The position numbers and the translations under genes were made by a program. This document shows, one piece after another, positions 10,601 to 25,600 of a DNA stretch of 64,000 nucleotides. Under the pieces are notes generated by a model, which was given only the letters and a program-made list of their open reading frames with translations, was not told where the DNA came from and did no database searches. The stretch is taken from contig JBCCHB010000008.1 in assembly GCA_039028975.1 (NCBI GenBank), positions 96,579 to 160,578 on the forward strand, written 5' to 3'. The stretch is from JAHBNG01 sp039028975. Its GTDB lineage: Bacteria > Chloroflexota > Anaerolineae > Caldilineales > Caldilineaceae. Numbering within the stretch: position 1 is the stretch's first letter; every line of letters starts with the position of its first letter.

Positions 10601-13600
10601 TGGGTAGGGGCTGGAGAAAACGTTTTCTGGATGAGATGGTTGCTAGTGAACCGTTTTCCGGCACAATTGATGCCAGTGACGATTCAACTGGGCTATTGGC
10701 ATCGACCTGATTCTGACGGCGCAAGCCTTCGCCAAATTCCTGGGCCAGATGGTGGCTCAAGGAGTTTAGCGTGTTGTGTTCAAAGAAGAGCGTGGGTGCC
10801 AATGTCAACTCGTAGGTTGCATTGAGTTTGTTGGCCATCTCGGTGAGCGTAATTGAATCAAAGCCATAGTCGCCGAGAATCTCATCGCCATCAATGTCTT
10901 GGGGGCGAATTTTCAAGATTTCGGAGACCGCTGCGACCAATTGCGTTTGGATCTCCTCCGCCAACTCGTCGTGCCTCTGGTTACGTTGTGTCTTCGCTGG
11001 TTTTGCCTCTTTGGAGGAATCTTTTGTTGTGGCAATGTTAGAGAAGAGTCTGCCTCTTAGTTGGTTCCCCATGCCATAGGCAACCAAAATCTGCGGCTTG
11101 CCAGCGTCCATCATATACGTCAATGCTTGTTGGCCAAGCTCCGTAGGCAGTGGCATTATGCCCGTTTGGCGCGTCATCAGCATCAAACTCTCGTCATCCA
11201 CTCTCATACCCCCGTCTGCCCAGAGGGGCCAGTTGATGGCGAGAGTATGGCCCGATCGTTCTCCCATTTCGACCTGCTTTTGACGATGATGGGCAAAAGC
11301 ATCGATGAAAGCATTGGCCGCTGCATAATCGGCTTGACCAACATTGCCCAATACACCAGCCGTGGAGGAGAAGAGGAGCATGAAATCAAGGGATTCAGCT
11401 TGGGTCGCAGCATCGATGTTGAGGGTGCCTGCTACTTTGGGGGCCATCACCGCTGCGATTTCTTCCTCAGTCTTGTTGAATATGAAGCTGTCCCGCAGCA
11501 CCCCCGCACAGTGGATGATGCCGTTTAGCTGACCAAACTCTAATTTGATGCGCTGGACAACTTCTGTCACCGCTTCTGGTTGGCTGACATCGGCTTGCAG
11601 ATACACAACTTGATGCTCATGAGAATTCAGTTCGATGAGTAGCTGTTCCCCCTCAGCGCCCAAAGACGAACGCCCTGTGAGAATCAGGGTAATGCCCTTG
11701 TTTTGCTCAACACTGTTTTGCTCAAAGTGAGCCGTTGCCAACAGATAACGGGCAAAGATACGGCCTAGACCACCCATGCCGCCAGTGATCCAGTAAACAC
11801 CTCGCGGCTTAAGGTAACTGGGTTTGATATCAGGATTCTCTGCTGGCGCGTTCAAGGTTATCTCTGTCAGCGCTTTCACCTCGCGAATGTTCTGTTCGCC
11901 ATAGCGTACCTCCTCCACAACGCCTAAACGACTATGTCGCATTTCTGCCCTGAAGCGAGCGACAAGCGGTTCGCTAGATGGCTTGCCAATGGTGAGGATT
12001 TTCGCGCCGATCTTGGGCTGTTCCAGGGTAGCTGTTTTGAGCATCCCGACGATTGGTGCCAGCAAATACGGGGCAACATCCTCTGTCGCCACAACCAGCA
12101 TCTGATGTCCTTGTTTAGAGGGGCTTTCAACTTGGGTTTTGATATGAGACCAGACGCTTTGCAGCCACTGGCTAATGCATGTTTCCGTGTTGGCGGTAGA
12201 CATCCCATGCATATCTGGCGAAGAAAGGGAGACAACCTCTGCTGGCTCAAGGGCGGTTGCGACCGATGCGACCGCCTGCTCATCATATCCCGCCAGGAAG
12301 AGTGTGCTGGCTATCGATGCGTCGTCCGCGGCGACAGCTTCATCCAGAGGTCGTACTTGCCATGCTGGCGTGCTGTAGAGCATCTCTGTTTCCTGGTTTT
12401 GAGGCACAACTGCTCGTGCCGTAAACCCTTTAAACTCAAGACAAATGGCCCCTTGCGCATTGGTCAAGGATACGTCATATTTCATAACAGGGCTGTTAGT
12501 CTCACGCTCAGTACTGAGGCAGATATAGGCGTAGCCCTCTTCCTGAAGGGAATCATATACATTGACTTCTGCCACGGTAAAGGGCAAATACAGCTCTGCC
12601 CCTGGCCGCGTCTCTTGAGTTAAGGCCAAACCGATGGTTGCTTGCAACGCTGCATCCAGCAGGCTGGGATGCAGACCAAAGTCTGTTTCCTTCACCATTG
12701 ATGGTAGTCGAATCTTTGCCAGCACTTCTGTCTCGCTTGCCTGAATTTCTGTCAACGCCTGGAAGGTAGGACCATAGGTCAAACCCTGGTTGGCAAAGCG
12801 TTGGTAGCAATCTAGAACGTCCAACGTGCTGGTACAGCGGGCCAAGATAGCCGGAATATCGAGGATGCCTGGCGCGGTTGATTCGCCTACTATCACATTC
12901 CCCTGGCCATGAATTAGTGGCTCACCTTCGCCGCTACTGCTCAACTCAAAGGCGATGCTGCCATCTGCTTCGGGATAGAGGCCAATTTGAATCTCACAGC
13001 CGCCATCTGGCACAATCAGTGGTCTTACCCAGACGACATCCTTCAGTTGGGTAACTTGGCTATCATCAACAGCGATTTCTGTTGCTGCTCGTACCATCTC
13101 CAGATAGGCCACGCCAGGCAGAACCTTCATGCCTAGGACTTGATGATCTCTCAGGAAGAACTCGTTACCAGTAAAAATGGTGCTGAAGCGTTGCTCGGTC
13201 AAGGTTGAAGTATTCTGGTGGACTAGCGGATGCAGTTTACCCACGCTGTTCACCCACTTAGGCGATACATCATAAGCAATAGGTATCTTTGATTCGGTCA
13301 TCCAGTATCGCTCTTTGGCAAAGGGATAGGTCGGCAGCGAGATGCGCTGCGGATTGTCACCTTCATAGAGCAATGGCCACTCTATCTCACCCCCAGCTAC
13401 CCAGAGCTGGGCGAGTTTATTGTACTCTTTACCATCAATGAACGATTGTATGGAGGCACGTCCCTTTTCGCGTTCACGTAACAACTTGGCTTTCTGTTGA
13501 CTGGATTTCGTGCTCCCACGATATAAAGCAGCGCTTTCCATATCCATTTGCCGATACTTGCGCAGATGCTCTTTGACATCCGTCAGGTTTGAGGCCACGA

Positions 13601-16600
13601 AGGCAAGCCGCTCTTCCATGGCTTCCCGACCGACTTGGAGGGTATAGGCGATTTCCGCTAAGGATGGTTGATGGTTGATGGTTGATGGTTGATGGTGAAT
13701 AGCGTTGGTTACCTGTGCATGCAGCTGTTGAGCCAGACTATTGGCTGAATCCGTGGGTGTAATCATCACGTTCAGGCTGTATTCTTCTTCGACCCTGGCT
13801 CGTAGATGGGCTAGCTGTACAGCATCCACACCACACTCGTCAAAGGTTTGGTCATCCTCAATTTCAGCGATCTCTATGCCGAGGATGTTGGCAATCATCT
13901 CTCGCAGCGATTGGTAGATAGTGTGGAGCCCTAGCGTTTCATCAGGTGCCTCTTGTGTTTGAGGCGATGATGGGAACCTTTCCAAATAGACCAAAAGCTT
14001 GTTAGCGTATTCTTGCAATCGCTCTTCATTCCTAGCCGACAATACAATGATTTGCGGGCCGCTGGTTGCTAGCTGCTGTCTACTGTCTGCTGGCTGCCAT
14101 TCTTCTAGCACCACATGAGCATTCGCTCCTCCAAAGCCAAAGGAGCTAACGCCAGCTCTTCTGGGCATGGGTTGATCAGTATCGTCCATCAGCGGTTGCC
14201 ATGCTTCAGTCTCCGTGACGAGATAGAAAGGGCTCTCGCTCAGGTCGATGTAGGGATTTTGCTCCTCAATGTGAAGGTTAGCTGGCAGTGTCTGATGTTG
14301 GAGGGCCAAGATCACTTTGAATAGACCAGCCATACCTGCTGCTGTTTCCAGATGACCGACATTGCTCTTGACAGAGCCTAGCCCACAATGGGGAGTGGTG
14401 GGTAATGCCTGCCCAGATTGTTGGTAGAGTTGAGCAAACGCCTGTTTGAGGCCATTGACTTCAATCGGGTCTCCCAACGCAGTGCCGGTGCCGTGAGCCT
14501 CGATATAAGTAACAGTAGTAGGATCGATATTGACCTGTTCGTAGGCACGCACCAGAAGAGCCGCCTGGGCTTTGGGATTAGGCGCGGTAAGTGAGTTCGC
14601 ATGACCGCCGTGGTTCTGAGCTGTGCTGCGGATGACGGCATAGACATGGTCGCCGTCGGCTTGGGCTTGGGCCAAAGGCTTCAGTATGATAGCCCCCACT
14701 CCTTCAGCACGAACATAGCCATTGGCGCGCTTGTCGAAGGTTTTGCAGCGGCCATCCTCAGCCAGCATCCCAGTTTGGTCAAAGGTGACAAGAAGCTTTG
14801 GGTTAATGATGGCATTGACGCCACCAGCAATGGCCAGCTCACAGCTACCACTCTGCAGGGCCTCGACCGCTCGATGGATGGCGACCAGCGCACTGGAACA
14901 GGCAGTGTCAATGGCTTCACTAGGGCCGTGAATGTCTAGCAGGAAGGAGACGCGGTTTGCTAGGACTGAGTGGCTACCACCCGTTGCCATGTGGGCCTCA
15001 GCCTGGGGGCGATACTGCTTGATGACCTCCATATAATCATGGGAGGCAACGCCCACAAAGATGCCGGTCTGTGAACCAGCCAACGCGCTTGCCCGATAGC
15101 CAGCATCTTCAAGACAGTGCCAGACCGTCTCTAGAAAGATGCGTTGTTGAGGGTCCATCAATTCAGCTTCTCTAGGAGATATCTTGAAGAAGGAGGCGTC
15201 AAATTTGTCCATATCATCGATAAAGCCACCCCATTTGACCTTGGTTTTGTTCTTTCCCTCTGTTGGCTCACCGTAGAATTCACGCCAATCCCAACGGTCT
15301 GGCGGAATCTCGGTGATGAGGTCAGTGCCTTCCACCAAATGCCACCAGAAGGTCTCCAAGTCGGGCGACCCCGGCATCCGGCCACTCATGCCGATGATGG
15401 CAATGGCATCACCCTCCTCCCTCCCCCTTATTTCGGACAATGTAGCATGATTGAGCCCCTTACGAAGCGTCTGGAAATTACGCTTTTTAGATGGGAAGGC
15501 TGAGCGCAGGGACTTTTCCGCCGTAGTTAGTGCTGATGACGACTTGACCTGGTTTTCACCCGCGAGTTGAAAATAAGTGCGAAGGCTATCGTCATACTCC
15601 ACTGCTAGATAGTGGCTTAAGGAGGCCAACGTGTTGTGTTCAAAGAAGAGGGTGGGCATCAATGCCAAATCATAGGTATCATTAACTTGGTTGGTCATCT
15701 GCGTGAGCGTTATGGAATCAAAACCATACTCACTTAGGCTCTCATCACCAGCAATGTCTTGGGGACGAATCTTCAATAGGTTCGAGACCATTGAGGCCAG
15801 TTCTTCCTGGATTTTTTCCGCCAAGACATCTTTATCCCTGGTATGTTGTGTGTTCGCTGACGCTACCTCTTTGCCTCCATTTTTTGCAGTGTCAATGTTG
15901 GATAGGAGCCGACTTCGGAGCTGGTTCACCTTACCATAGGCCACCAAAATTTGGGGCTCATCAGAGGCCATCACGCGTGAAAATGCTTGACGCCCTAGTT
16001 CAGTAGGCAGCGACAACAGACCCGTTTGGCGCGTCATGAGTACCAAACTCTCCTCATTCACAGACATACCTCCGTCTGCCCAAAGGGGCCAGTTGATGGA
16101 GAGGGTACGTCCTGAACGCTCTCCCATTTCGACCAAGTGCTGACGATGATGGGCAAAGGCGTCCAAAAAGGCGTTGGCGGCAGCATAATCGGCTTGACCC
16201 GCGTTGCCCAGCAAACCAGCTATGGATGAGAAGAGGATCATAAAATCCAGTGGTTCATTCTGTGTAGCAGCATCGATGTTGAGGGTGCCAGCTACTTTGG
16301 GAGCCAGAGCAGCAACAAGCTCTTCCTCAGTCTTATTGAGAATAAAGCTGTCGCGCAGCACCCCAGCGCTGTGGATGATGCCGTTGAGGGAACCATACTC
16401 AGCCTTAATCTGTTGGACAAGCGCCTCGACCTCTTGCTGCTGGCTGACATCCGCTTGCTGATAGACAACCCTATACCCTTGGATGTTCCAGGCAGCCAGC
16501 TGCTCTTCACCTTCTGCATCCAGCGCGGAGCGTCCGGTCAGAATCAGGGTGATGTCCTCTTCTGATGGAGCCTGAATCAGCAGATGCTGGGCAAAGATGC

Positions 16601-19600
16601 GTCCCAGACCACCCATGCCTCCGGTTATCCAGTAGACGCCCCCTGGCTTAAGGTAATGGTGCCAGGGAGCGTCGGCTGCTTGCGTATCTAGCCCGACCTC
16701 GGTCAAGGTTTTGACCTCACGGCTACCCTGTTCGCAATATCGTATCTCTTCCACAACACCGGGGCTGTCGGACTGCATCTCAGTCTGGAGAAGAGGCATG
16801 AGTGTATCAAACTCTGCTTGAACAACGTTTAGTATCTTTCCACCTATCTTTGGTTGCTCTAATCTGGCTGTTTTGAGCAATCCTGCCAGCGGTGTCACCA
16901 GATAAGACGCAATGTGCCCGGCCGCTACCACCACTATCTGATTTCCATCTTTGGAGGGACTTGCCACTTTGCTTTTGAGGTGAGGCCAGACGCTTTGCAG
17001 CCATTGGGTGATACATGCATCCGCATCTGAGGCAGAAAAAGAAGAATCGTCTGGCGTGGCCAGCGCCACCACCTCGGCTGCTTCAAAGGTTGTGTTGATG
17101 GACTGAACAACATGATCGTCAAAGCCAATCAGGAAGAGGGTATTCCCTATCGGCTCAGGATTGGCGTCTACAGCCGCCGGATACAGCGACTGCGTTTGCC
17201 ATGTGGGTGTACAGTAGAGCAACGCTTCCTCTTCGGTTTGGGATCGAACTGCTCTTGCCGTAAAGTCCTTGAACTCGACGCAGACAGCACCCTCAGTATC
17301 GGTCAAGGTTACATCGAACCTCACAACATAGGCGTCTGGTTCGTGCCTTGGCGTGAAGCACACATATGCATACCCCTCCTCTGGCAAGTCGCCATAGATG
17401 CTGACTGCCTCCACCGCAAAGGGTAAATAGAGTCCTTGTTCCGCGGGATTTGCTTGATCCAAGGTCAAACCGACGGTCGCCTGCAACGCTGCATCCAGCA
17501 GGCTCGGATGCAATCCAAACCCGGTGTCAGTCACATCCGATGGCAATCGAATGTGCGCCAACGCTTCCGTCTCATTTGCCTGAATCTTTGTCAGCCCCCG
17601 GAAAGCGGGGCCATAGGTCAAGCCTTGAGCGGCAAAGTGCTTGTAGCATGCTGCCGCTTCCAGCTTGGTGGTGCAACGGCTTGCAATCGCAGGGATGTCC
17701 AGTGCTTCTGGCGTTCCCATTTCACCCACAACCACCTTCCCCTGGCTGTGAATCAGTGGCTCCTCTCCGCCTCTGCTGCTCACTTCAAAAGCAATGTGAC
17801 CATCTGCTTCAGGATAGAGTCCAAGGGCAGTCTCACAAGATTCATTTTTCACAGCGAGTGGGCTAATCCAAACCACATCCCTCAACTGCATGACCTGGCC
17901 GTCTTTGATTGCTATGTCTCCAGCCGCCCGTGCCATCTCCAGATAGGCCACACCTGGCAGAATCTTCTCACCTTGGACTTGATGGTCTTGCAGAAAGAAC
18001 TCATTGCCCGAGAATGTGCTACTAAAGCATTGCTCGGTTAGCGTTGAGGTGTTCCGGTGAACCAGTGGGTGAAGTTGAGATACAGCATTCACCCTACTTG
18101 TGTCGGTGCTATTCACCTCTAATGAGTCAGATGCGGGAATCCAATACCGTTCTCTGGCAAAGGGATAGGTGGGCAGCGAGACGCGTCGCACGGCCTCGTC
18201 CTCATGAAACAATTTCCAGTCTATTTCGACACCCGCTACCCATAGTTGAGCTAATTTCTCGTATTCTCGATTTTCTAGCGTTGTTCGAATAAAAGCGTCT
18301 CTAGCAAGCCCGTTAGTGAAAAGGCTCGTCGTTTGCTGATTTGCCTTGGTATTTCCACAATAGATTTGGCTGGGAACCTGACCATTTTGTCCATACTGAC
18401 GCAGTCGCTCGGTCAACTCTTCAATGCCAGAGACAATCAACGCCAGTCGCTCTGCCATAGCCTCCCGACCGATTTGCAGCGTGTAGGCGATATCGGAGAT
18501 AGCTGGTGGCTGGTGGCTGGTGGCTGGTGGCTGGTGGGCAATTGCTATGTTGGGTAGCTTGAAATGTATCTGTTGAGCCAAACTACTCACCGAATCTGCT
18601 GGCGTAATTGCCAGGTCATGGCCATATTGTGCTTCGAGCTTTGCCTGTAGATGGGATAGCTGCACGGTATCCAGCCCATACTCGTCGAAGATTTGTTCGT
18701 TCCCAATATCGGCAACATCTAACCCGAGGATATTGGCGATCATCTCTCGCAGCGATTGCCCGATAGTTTGGGTGTCTGGTTTTTCATCAGGCACCTGTGA
18801 TATCGGATTCGGCTTAGTACACTTCTCCAAATAGACCAGTAGATTGTGAGCATACTCCCGGAGCCGCTCCTCATTCTTGGCCGAGAGGACAATCACCTGC
18901 GGCCCTCTGTCGGGAACCTTCCGGGTGGCTAACCGTTCACTATTCACTGCCAACGGCTGATATTCTTCGACAATAAGATGGGCATTGGCTCCACCCGCAC
19001 CAAACGAACTGATGCCAGCGCGCCGCGGGTATGTTTGCTGATGGCCATCGATGTCAATGATGGGTTGCTCCCATACGTTCAGTTGGCGCTGTACAACAAA
19101 GGGCGTTGACTCAAAATCAATATGAGGATTGAGCGTCTTGGCATGGATGGACGGAACCAACTGCTGATGCTTTATCTGGAGCAGGACTTTGGTCAAGCCC
19201 GCAATGCCCGCGGCCGACTCTAAATGACCGATGTTGGACTTGACCGAACCGATAGGACAGGCAGATGCTGCGCTTGCTCGCTGACCAAACGCTCGGCTCA
19301 ATCCGCGGATTTCAATGGGGTCGCCCAAGGCTGTGCCGGTGCCGTGTGCCTCCACATAGCTGATGCTCTCTGGGTCAATGCCGCTCTTCTCGAGGGTCTC
19401 GGCAATGAGGTGACCTTGCGCGGTCGGATTGGGGACGCTATAGCCGTTGGTCTTGCCGCCATGATTGAGGCTGGAGCCTTTGATCACGCCATAGATGTGG
19501 TCACCATCCTGTTCTGCTTGAGCAAGTGGTTTGAGCAGCACTGCCCCCACTCCTTCGCCTGGGACGTAACCATCTCCCCCTTCGCCAAAGCTGTGACAAC

Positions 19601-22600
19601 GACCATCGCTGGCCGCAAATCGATCCTGGGATAACCGGAGGTATTTGTTGGGATGGATGGAGACATTGACACCCCCTGCTAGTGCGACTGCGCACTCACC
19701 TCGCTTGATGCTTTCGCAGGCCAGATGGATGCTGGTCAATGAGGAGGAACACATGGTATCCACCGCCAGACTTGGTCCATGTAGGTTGAGGATGTAGGAG
19801 ACCCGGTTGGCGATGGAGGCATAAGATGAACTGAGGCTGCTCTGGCCATCGCCATAGAGCTGATACTCACCCCACATCGCGCCCACAAAGACGCCCACCT
19901 TTCCTTGCAACCGCTGATTCAGCATTTGACGGCTGTACCCTGCATCCTCTAGAGTCTGCCAGGCGACTTCCAGGAAGAGTCGTTCCTGAGGGTCCATCAG
20001 CTTAGCTTCGCGGGGTGAGATGCTGAAGAAGAGGGGGTCAAATTTATCCACATCGGCGATGAAGCCCCCCCATTTACTGTAGCTCTTGCCGACTCTGTTC
20101 TTGTCCGCGTCAAAGTATTGGCTATGGTCCCAGCGCTCTGGCGGTATTTCGGTGATGCAATCTCGGCCCGCTTTTAAGTTCTCCCAAAAGGCATCCAGGT
20201 TTTCGGCCATGGGATAGCGCCCACTCAGTCCCACGATAGCGATATCCTGGGTAGTATTCGACGCAGACTGCTTGCGAATAACTGCGTCCGGGCGTTGTAG
20301 CCATATTGACCTGGGCGAATCTACCGCTAAGCCATTGGCCCTTCTTGCTACGACCGCCAATTCTTGCGCTTCACCTCCTCGTGGGTGCTGCTTATTCGTC
20401 AACCCCAAGATCGCCTGAAGCTGAATGGGATAGACATCTACTAAATACGCAGTAAGTTCAGAGAGCGTTTGATACTCAAAGAAGAGCGTTTTGGGCAATG
20501 GTCCGAATATGTCTTCTAGTTTACGCGTCAGGTTTAAAGCCAACATGGAGTCAAAGCCATAGCGTTCCCAATTCGCGTTGGTATCCAGGCGTTCTGGCGG
20601 TAGCTTGAGGGACTCCGCCAGCAACGTTTTGAGATAGCTTGCCGTGGCCTGGAAGAGTGCTTGGGCTTCGTCAGTGGTCAGTTCAATGGGCTGGGGATGG
20701 CGGGTATTATGATTGTCTCTCGTCTCGAAGAGATAGTTGACAAGCTTTTGACGATGGCCGCTTGTCACCAAAAGCTGGGTGATATGCTGATGGGCTAATC
20801 CCACATCAAAAACAGATAGACCTTCAGCCGTCTCCAAATGGGTCAGTCCGAATGCTTGGGTCATCCAAGCCATCGTTTCGTCATTGACGCTCATGCCGCC
20901 CTCTGCCCAGAGAGGCCAGTTGATGGAGAGGGTGCGTCCAGAACGCTCACCTGCTTCGACGATAGATTGGCGATGATGGGCAAAGGCATCTACAAAGGCA
21001 TTGGCTGCGGCATAGTCGGCTTGTCCCACATTGCCTAGCACCCCAGCGGTGGATGAGAAAAGAACCATGAAGTCTAGCGATTCATCCTGAGTAGCGCTAT
21101 CAATGTTGAGTGTGCCAGCCACCTTGGGTGCCAACACAGCGGCAATCTCTTCCTCGGTCTTGTTGAGGATCAAGCTATCGCGCAACACACCTGCGCTGTG
21201 GATGATGCCGTTGAGGACACCATACTCGGCCTTAATCCGTTGGACCAGCGCTTCGACCTCGTGCTGATGGCTGACATCCGCTTGCTGATAGACAACCGTA
21301 TGCCCTTTGGCGTTCCAGGCAGCCAGTTGCTCTTCATCTTCTGCATCCAGGGCAGAGCGCCCCGTAAGAATCAGGGTGATGCCGTTACTTTCATAGTTGT
21401 CGTGTGCAAATTGAGCTTGGGTCAGCAGGTGTTGGGCAAAGATGCGCCCTAGACTGCCCATGCCACCGGTTATCCAGTAGACGCCCCCGGGTTTAAGATA
21501 ACTGGGCTTGAGATACGTTGCTTCTGATGGTGCATCTAGCGCTATCTCCGTCAGGGCTTTCACCTTGCGAGTACCCCGCTCGCCATACCGGACCTCTTCC
21601 ACAACGCCCAGTCTGCTGGACTTTATCTCTGCTTGGAGTTGCGAGATGTGCGTATCGATTTCAGTAGGAGCAAGGCTGAGGGCTTTCGCACCGAGCTTGG
21701 ACTGTTCCAGAGTGGCTGTTTTGAGCAGGCCAACAATCGGTGCCACTAGATGGGGGGCAACATCCTCTGTCGCCACGACCAAAATTTGATGTCCCTCTTT
21801 GGGTGGATTTTCAACCAGGCCCTTGAGGTGAGACCAAACGCTTTGCAACCATTGGTTGATACAGTTTTCTGTGCCGGAGGCAGACATTCCATATCCGTCC
21901 AGCGGGGTGAGCGAGATAACCTCGGCTGGCTCAAGGACTGACGCAACCGCGGTGACCTTAGACTCATCAAAACCAGCCAGGAAGAGGGTACAGCCTAATG
22001 ATGCCTCCTTCAAGGTGGCAACTGCCTCATCCAGCGGCTGGACCTGCCATGTCGGCGTGCTGTAGATCACCTCTGTCTCTTCATCGTGGCGAGCCACCGC
22101 CCGCGCTGTAAACTCCTTAAATTCTACGCAAATAGCACCTTCGGCATCGGTCAGGGTCACGTCATATTTCATCACAGAGCGGCCAGATTCACGCTCAGGG
22201 CTGAGGCGTACATAGGCATAGCCCTCTTCCGACGGGGTACCATAGATATTGACCTCTGCCACAGAGAAGGGTACATACAGCCCTTTTGCTAACGGACTTT
22301 CCTGAGCCAAACCGATAGTGGCTTGTAACGCCGCATCCATCAGGCTGGGATGGAGACCAAAGTCTCTTTCCGACACCTCGGACGGCAGTCGAATCTGTGC
22401 CAAAACCTCCGTCTCGTTGCTCTGAATTTCTGCCAGCGCCCGGAAGGTGGGGCCATACGTGAGGCATTGACTGGCAAAGCGTTGGTAGCAATCGGCGGCG
22501 TCTAGCATACGGGGGCAGCGGGATGCAATAGCAGGGATATCCAAGGCATTTGGCGAGGATATTTCACCTATCACCATCTTGCCTTGGCTGTGAACAAGCG

Positions 22601-25600
22601 GCTCGCCTTCGTTCCTGCTGCTCACCTCAAAGGCAATCTCACCACTCGCCTCGGGATAGAGTCCAAGGGTAATCTCACAAGCTTCATCCTGCACGACTAC
22701 AGGATTAATCCACACAACATCTCTCAATTGTGTGACTTGACCATTTTTGACTGACAGTTCCCCAGCCGCGCGCGCCATCTCTAGATAGGCCACGCCAGGC
22801 AAAACCTTCTCTCCCTGTACTTGGTGGTCTTGAAGGAAGAACTCACTGCCAGAAAATGTGCTACTGAAACTCTGCTCGGTTAATGTTGAGGTATTCTGGT
22901 GCACCAGTGGATGTAGTTTCTGAACGGTACCCATCCCAGTTATGGATACACCATTGCGTCTGCCATCTAGTGATTCGGCCTCTGGCATCCAATATCGCTC
23001 TTTTGCAAAGGGGTAAGTCGGCAGCGAGATGCGCTGCGGTTTTGCATCTTCGTGTAGAAGCAGCCACTCTATCTCCACACCGGATACCCACGCTTGTGCC
23101 AGCCTTTCCAGTTTGCCATTCCGGATAAGCAGCTTGGTCATCTCGTTTACTTCTTCCCCTTCGTTCAACCAGCCAAGCTGTCCCCGATTCACTCCCCCAT
23201 GACCTTGATAGATGGCTTGGGTTTTGTCATCTAAGTAGGCGGTCAGTTTTTGTTGTATGTCGTCCATACTGGATACAACAAATGCTAGCCGCGCGTCCAT
23301 GGCCTCTCTACCAATTTGCAATGTGTAGGCAATGTCGGCTAAGTTGGGAAGGTGATGGCAGGTAGCTATTGTTGGGTTTACTGCAGATATCTTCTCCAAA
23401 TAGAGCAACAGCTTGTGGGCATACTCCCGCAACCGTTCTTCATTTCTGGCTGATAGCACAATGATCTGAGGATTGGAGATTGGGGATGGAGGACTGGGGA
23501 CTGGGGACTGATATTCCTCTAGCACCAGATGGGCATTGGTGCCACTGAAGCCAAAGGAACTGATGGCAGCTCGTCTTAGTCCGCTCTCAACCTGCCAATC
23601 CTGGAGTTCTGCATTGACATAGAAGGGGCTAGCGTCAAAATCGATATGCTCGTTTGGCACCTCTAAGTGAAGCGAAGGAGGAAGTTGTTTATGTTTTAAC
23701 GCAAGTAAAGTTTTGATGACGCCAGCGACCCCGGCTGCGGCAAGGGTGTGACCAATGTTGCTCTTGACCGAACCGATGGCGCAGTAGCCGGTGCGTTTGG
23801 TGTAGGTGCGGAAAGCATCGGTCAGGGCCTGGACTTCAATCGGGTCCCCAAGCTTGGTGCCGGTACCGTGGGCCTCAACGAGCTGAATCGTGGCTGGGTC
23901 GATGTTGGCTTGCTCGTACACGGCCAGCTCAAGCGCTGTCTGCGAGTTGGCACTGGGGGCGGTGATGCCATTGGTGGACCCATCTTGATTGATTCCGCTA
24001 CCCTTGATGACGCCATAGATCTGGTCCCCATCCCGCTCAGCATCGACTAGGCGCTTGAGGACCACCACCCCAACCCCCTCGGCAATGCCAAAGCCGTCAG
24101 CCTGATTGGCAAAGGGCTTGCAGCGACCATCACTCGACAACATCTGGGCTTTGCTGGTCATGATGTGCATGTCAGGGCCACTCAATACGCAGACTCCCCC
24201 AGCCAACACCATCTCATTCTCACCAGTGCGCAGACTTTGACAGCCTTCATGAATGGCGACCAACGATGAGGAGCAGGCGGTGTCGATGGTAAGGCTAGCC
24301 CCTTTGAGGTTTAGGATATATGAAAGGCGTGCCGCTAAGATAGAGGTGGAAGTGCCCATAAGCGTATAGGCATTTAACTCAGCCCCCTTCTGCTCTAGCA
24401 ATGTATGATAATCACTAGTACCTGCCCCGACATAGACGCCACACCGGCTTTCTGAAAGCGTGCGCCCAGCGTATCCGGCATCTTCGAGTGCTTTCCAGGC
24501 TTCTTCCAAAAAGAGACGCTGCTGAGGGTCCATCAACTCGGCTTCTCGAGGGGAGATCTCGAAAAAGAGGGGGTCAAACTTATCAATATCTTCTAGCGCA
24601 CCTAGCCATTTGCTGTAGCTCTTGCCTGGCGTTTGTCTATCAACATCATAATAGCAGTTGACGTCCCAGCGTTCTGGCGACACTTCCGTAATCGAGTCAA
24701 CACCAGCGACAATATTCTGCCAGAACACATTAACGTCCTTCGCCCCCGGAAATCGCCCCGACATACCAATGACGGCAATGTCACCCTGCAAAGAGGGACG
24801 GACGGGTGGCACATCCTGAAGATCGTACACTGCAGCCTGCGAATGAATTGACTGTTGACGGCTTTTTGCCTTCTGCCGAATTAGATTACGCTCACAGGTT
24901 TCGGTCGGATCCGAAACCTCTGTTTGGGTATGGCTGACGACCACCTTACCGATGTGGGCACCACTCTCCACATAGCGCAGCGCCTCTTGTATCTGGGCGA
25001 TGGGATAGATCCGATGCATGACCGGATAGATCTCTTCGTTCTCAACCATCTGCACCATGAGATTCAAAGCGTCAGACAGTTGTTTGGCGTCACCAAAGCC
25101 ACCTTGTCGACCATCAAGACTGTAGAAGGCTTGATTCTGCACTAGCCGTGAGAGGTCTAGCTTGGGGCTGGCTTTGAGTCCATGAACGGCTAATTCGACA
25201 TAGCGACCATTGGGGGCTAGCAGATTCAGTCCCTTTTGAATGGCGTCTCCCCCCAACATATTGAGGATCACATCCACTCCCCGCTGATTGGTTAACGACA
25301 GGATGGCCTCATCAAAGTCTGTGGTGTAATCGAGCGGATGGTCAACCCCAATGCGTGCTAGAAACGCGCGCTTTTCCTCTCGGCTTGAGGTACCATAGAG
25401 CACTGCACGCTGTAAGTTGGCCAGCTGTACCGCCATCAGGCCACAGCCACCTGCTGCCGTCTGAATAAGCAGATGCTCTCCCGCTTTTAGATTGGCAACT
25501 CGGAGTGCGTGATGGACGGTGAGGAAGATGACGGGTAAGCTACACGCTTCCTCAAAGGTGACATTGCGCGGTTTCCGGACAGCGGAAACTGCTGGTACGT

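Larger units (their letters stand above)
10566..15425 (-). other. PKS module 5: KS5-linker with ACP-like insert-DH5-KR4-ACP6
   Basis: KS5 (~6407-6843) has DTACSSAL, HGTGTALGD and SNVGHLETAAG. The linker again holds a serine-less ACP-like domain. DH5 (~7131-7403) has HQVLGMKVLP and DAALQ; KR4 (~7609-7803) has TGGMGGLG and YAAAN; ACP6 serine is near 7924. An enoyl product is expected, so modules 3 to 5 together predict a conjugated triene. Confidence 0.85.
15426..20270 (-). other. PKS module 4: KS4-linker with ACP-like insert-DH4-KR3-ACP5
   Basis: KS4 (~4793-5222) has DTMCSSSL (Met for Ala before the Cys), HGTGTALGD and SNIGHLESAAG. The docking linker is enlarged by an ACP-like domain without the serine. 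DH4 (~5518-5791) has HQVQGEKILP and DAALQ; KR3 (~5994-6184) has TGGMGGLG and YAAAN; ACP5 serine is near 6304. An enoyl product is expected. Confidence 0.85.
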
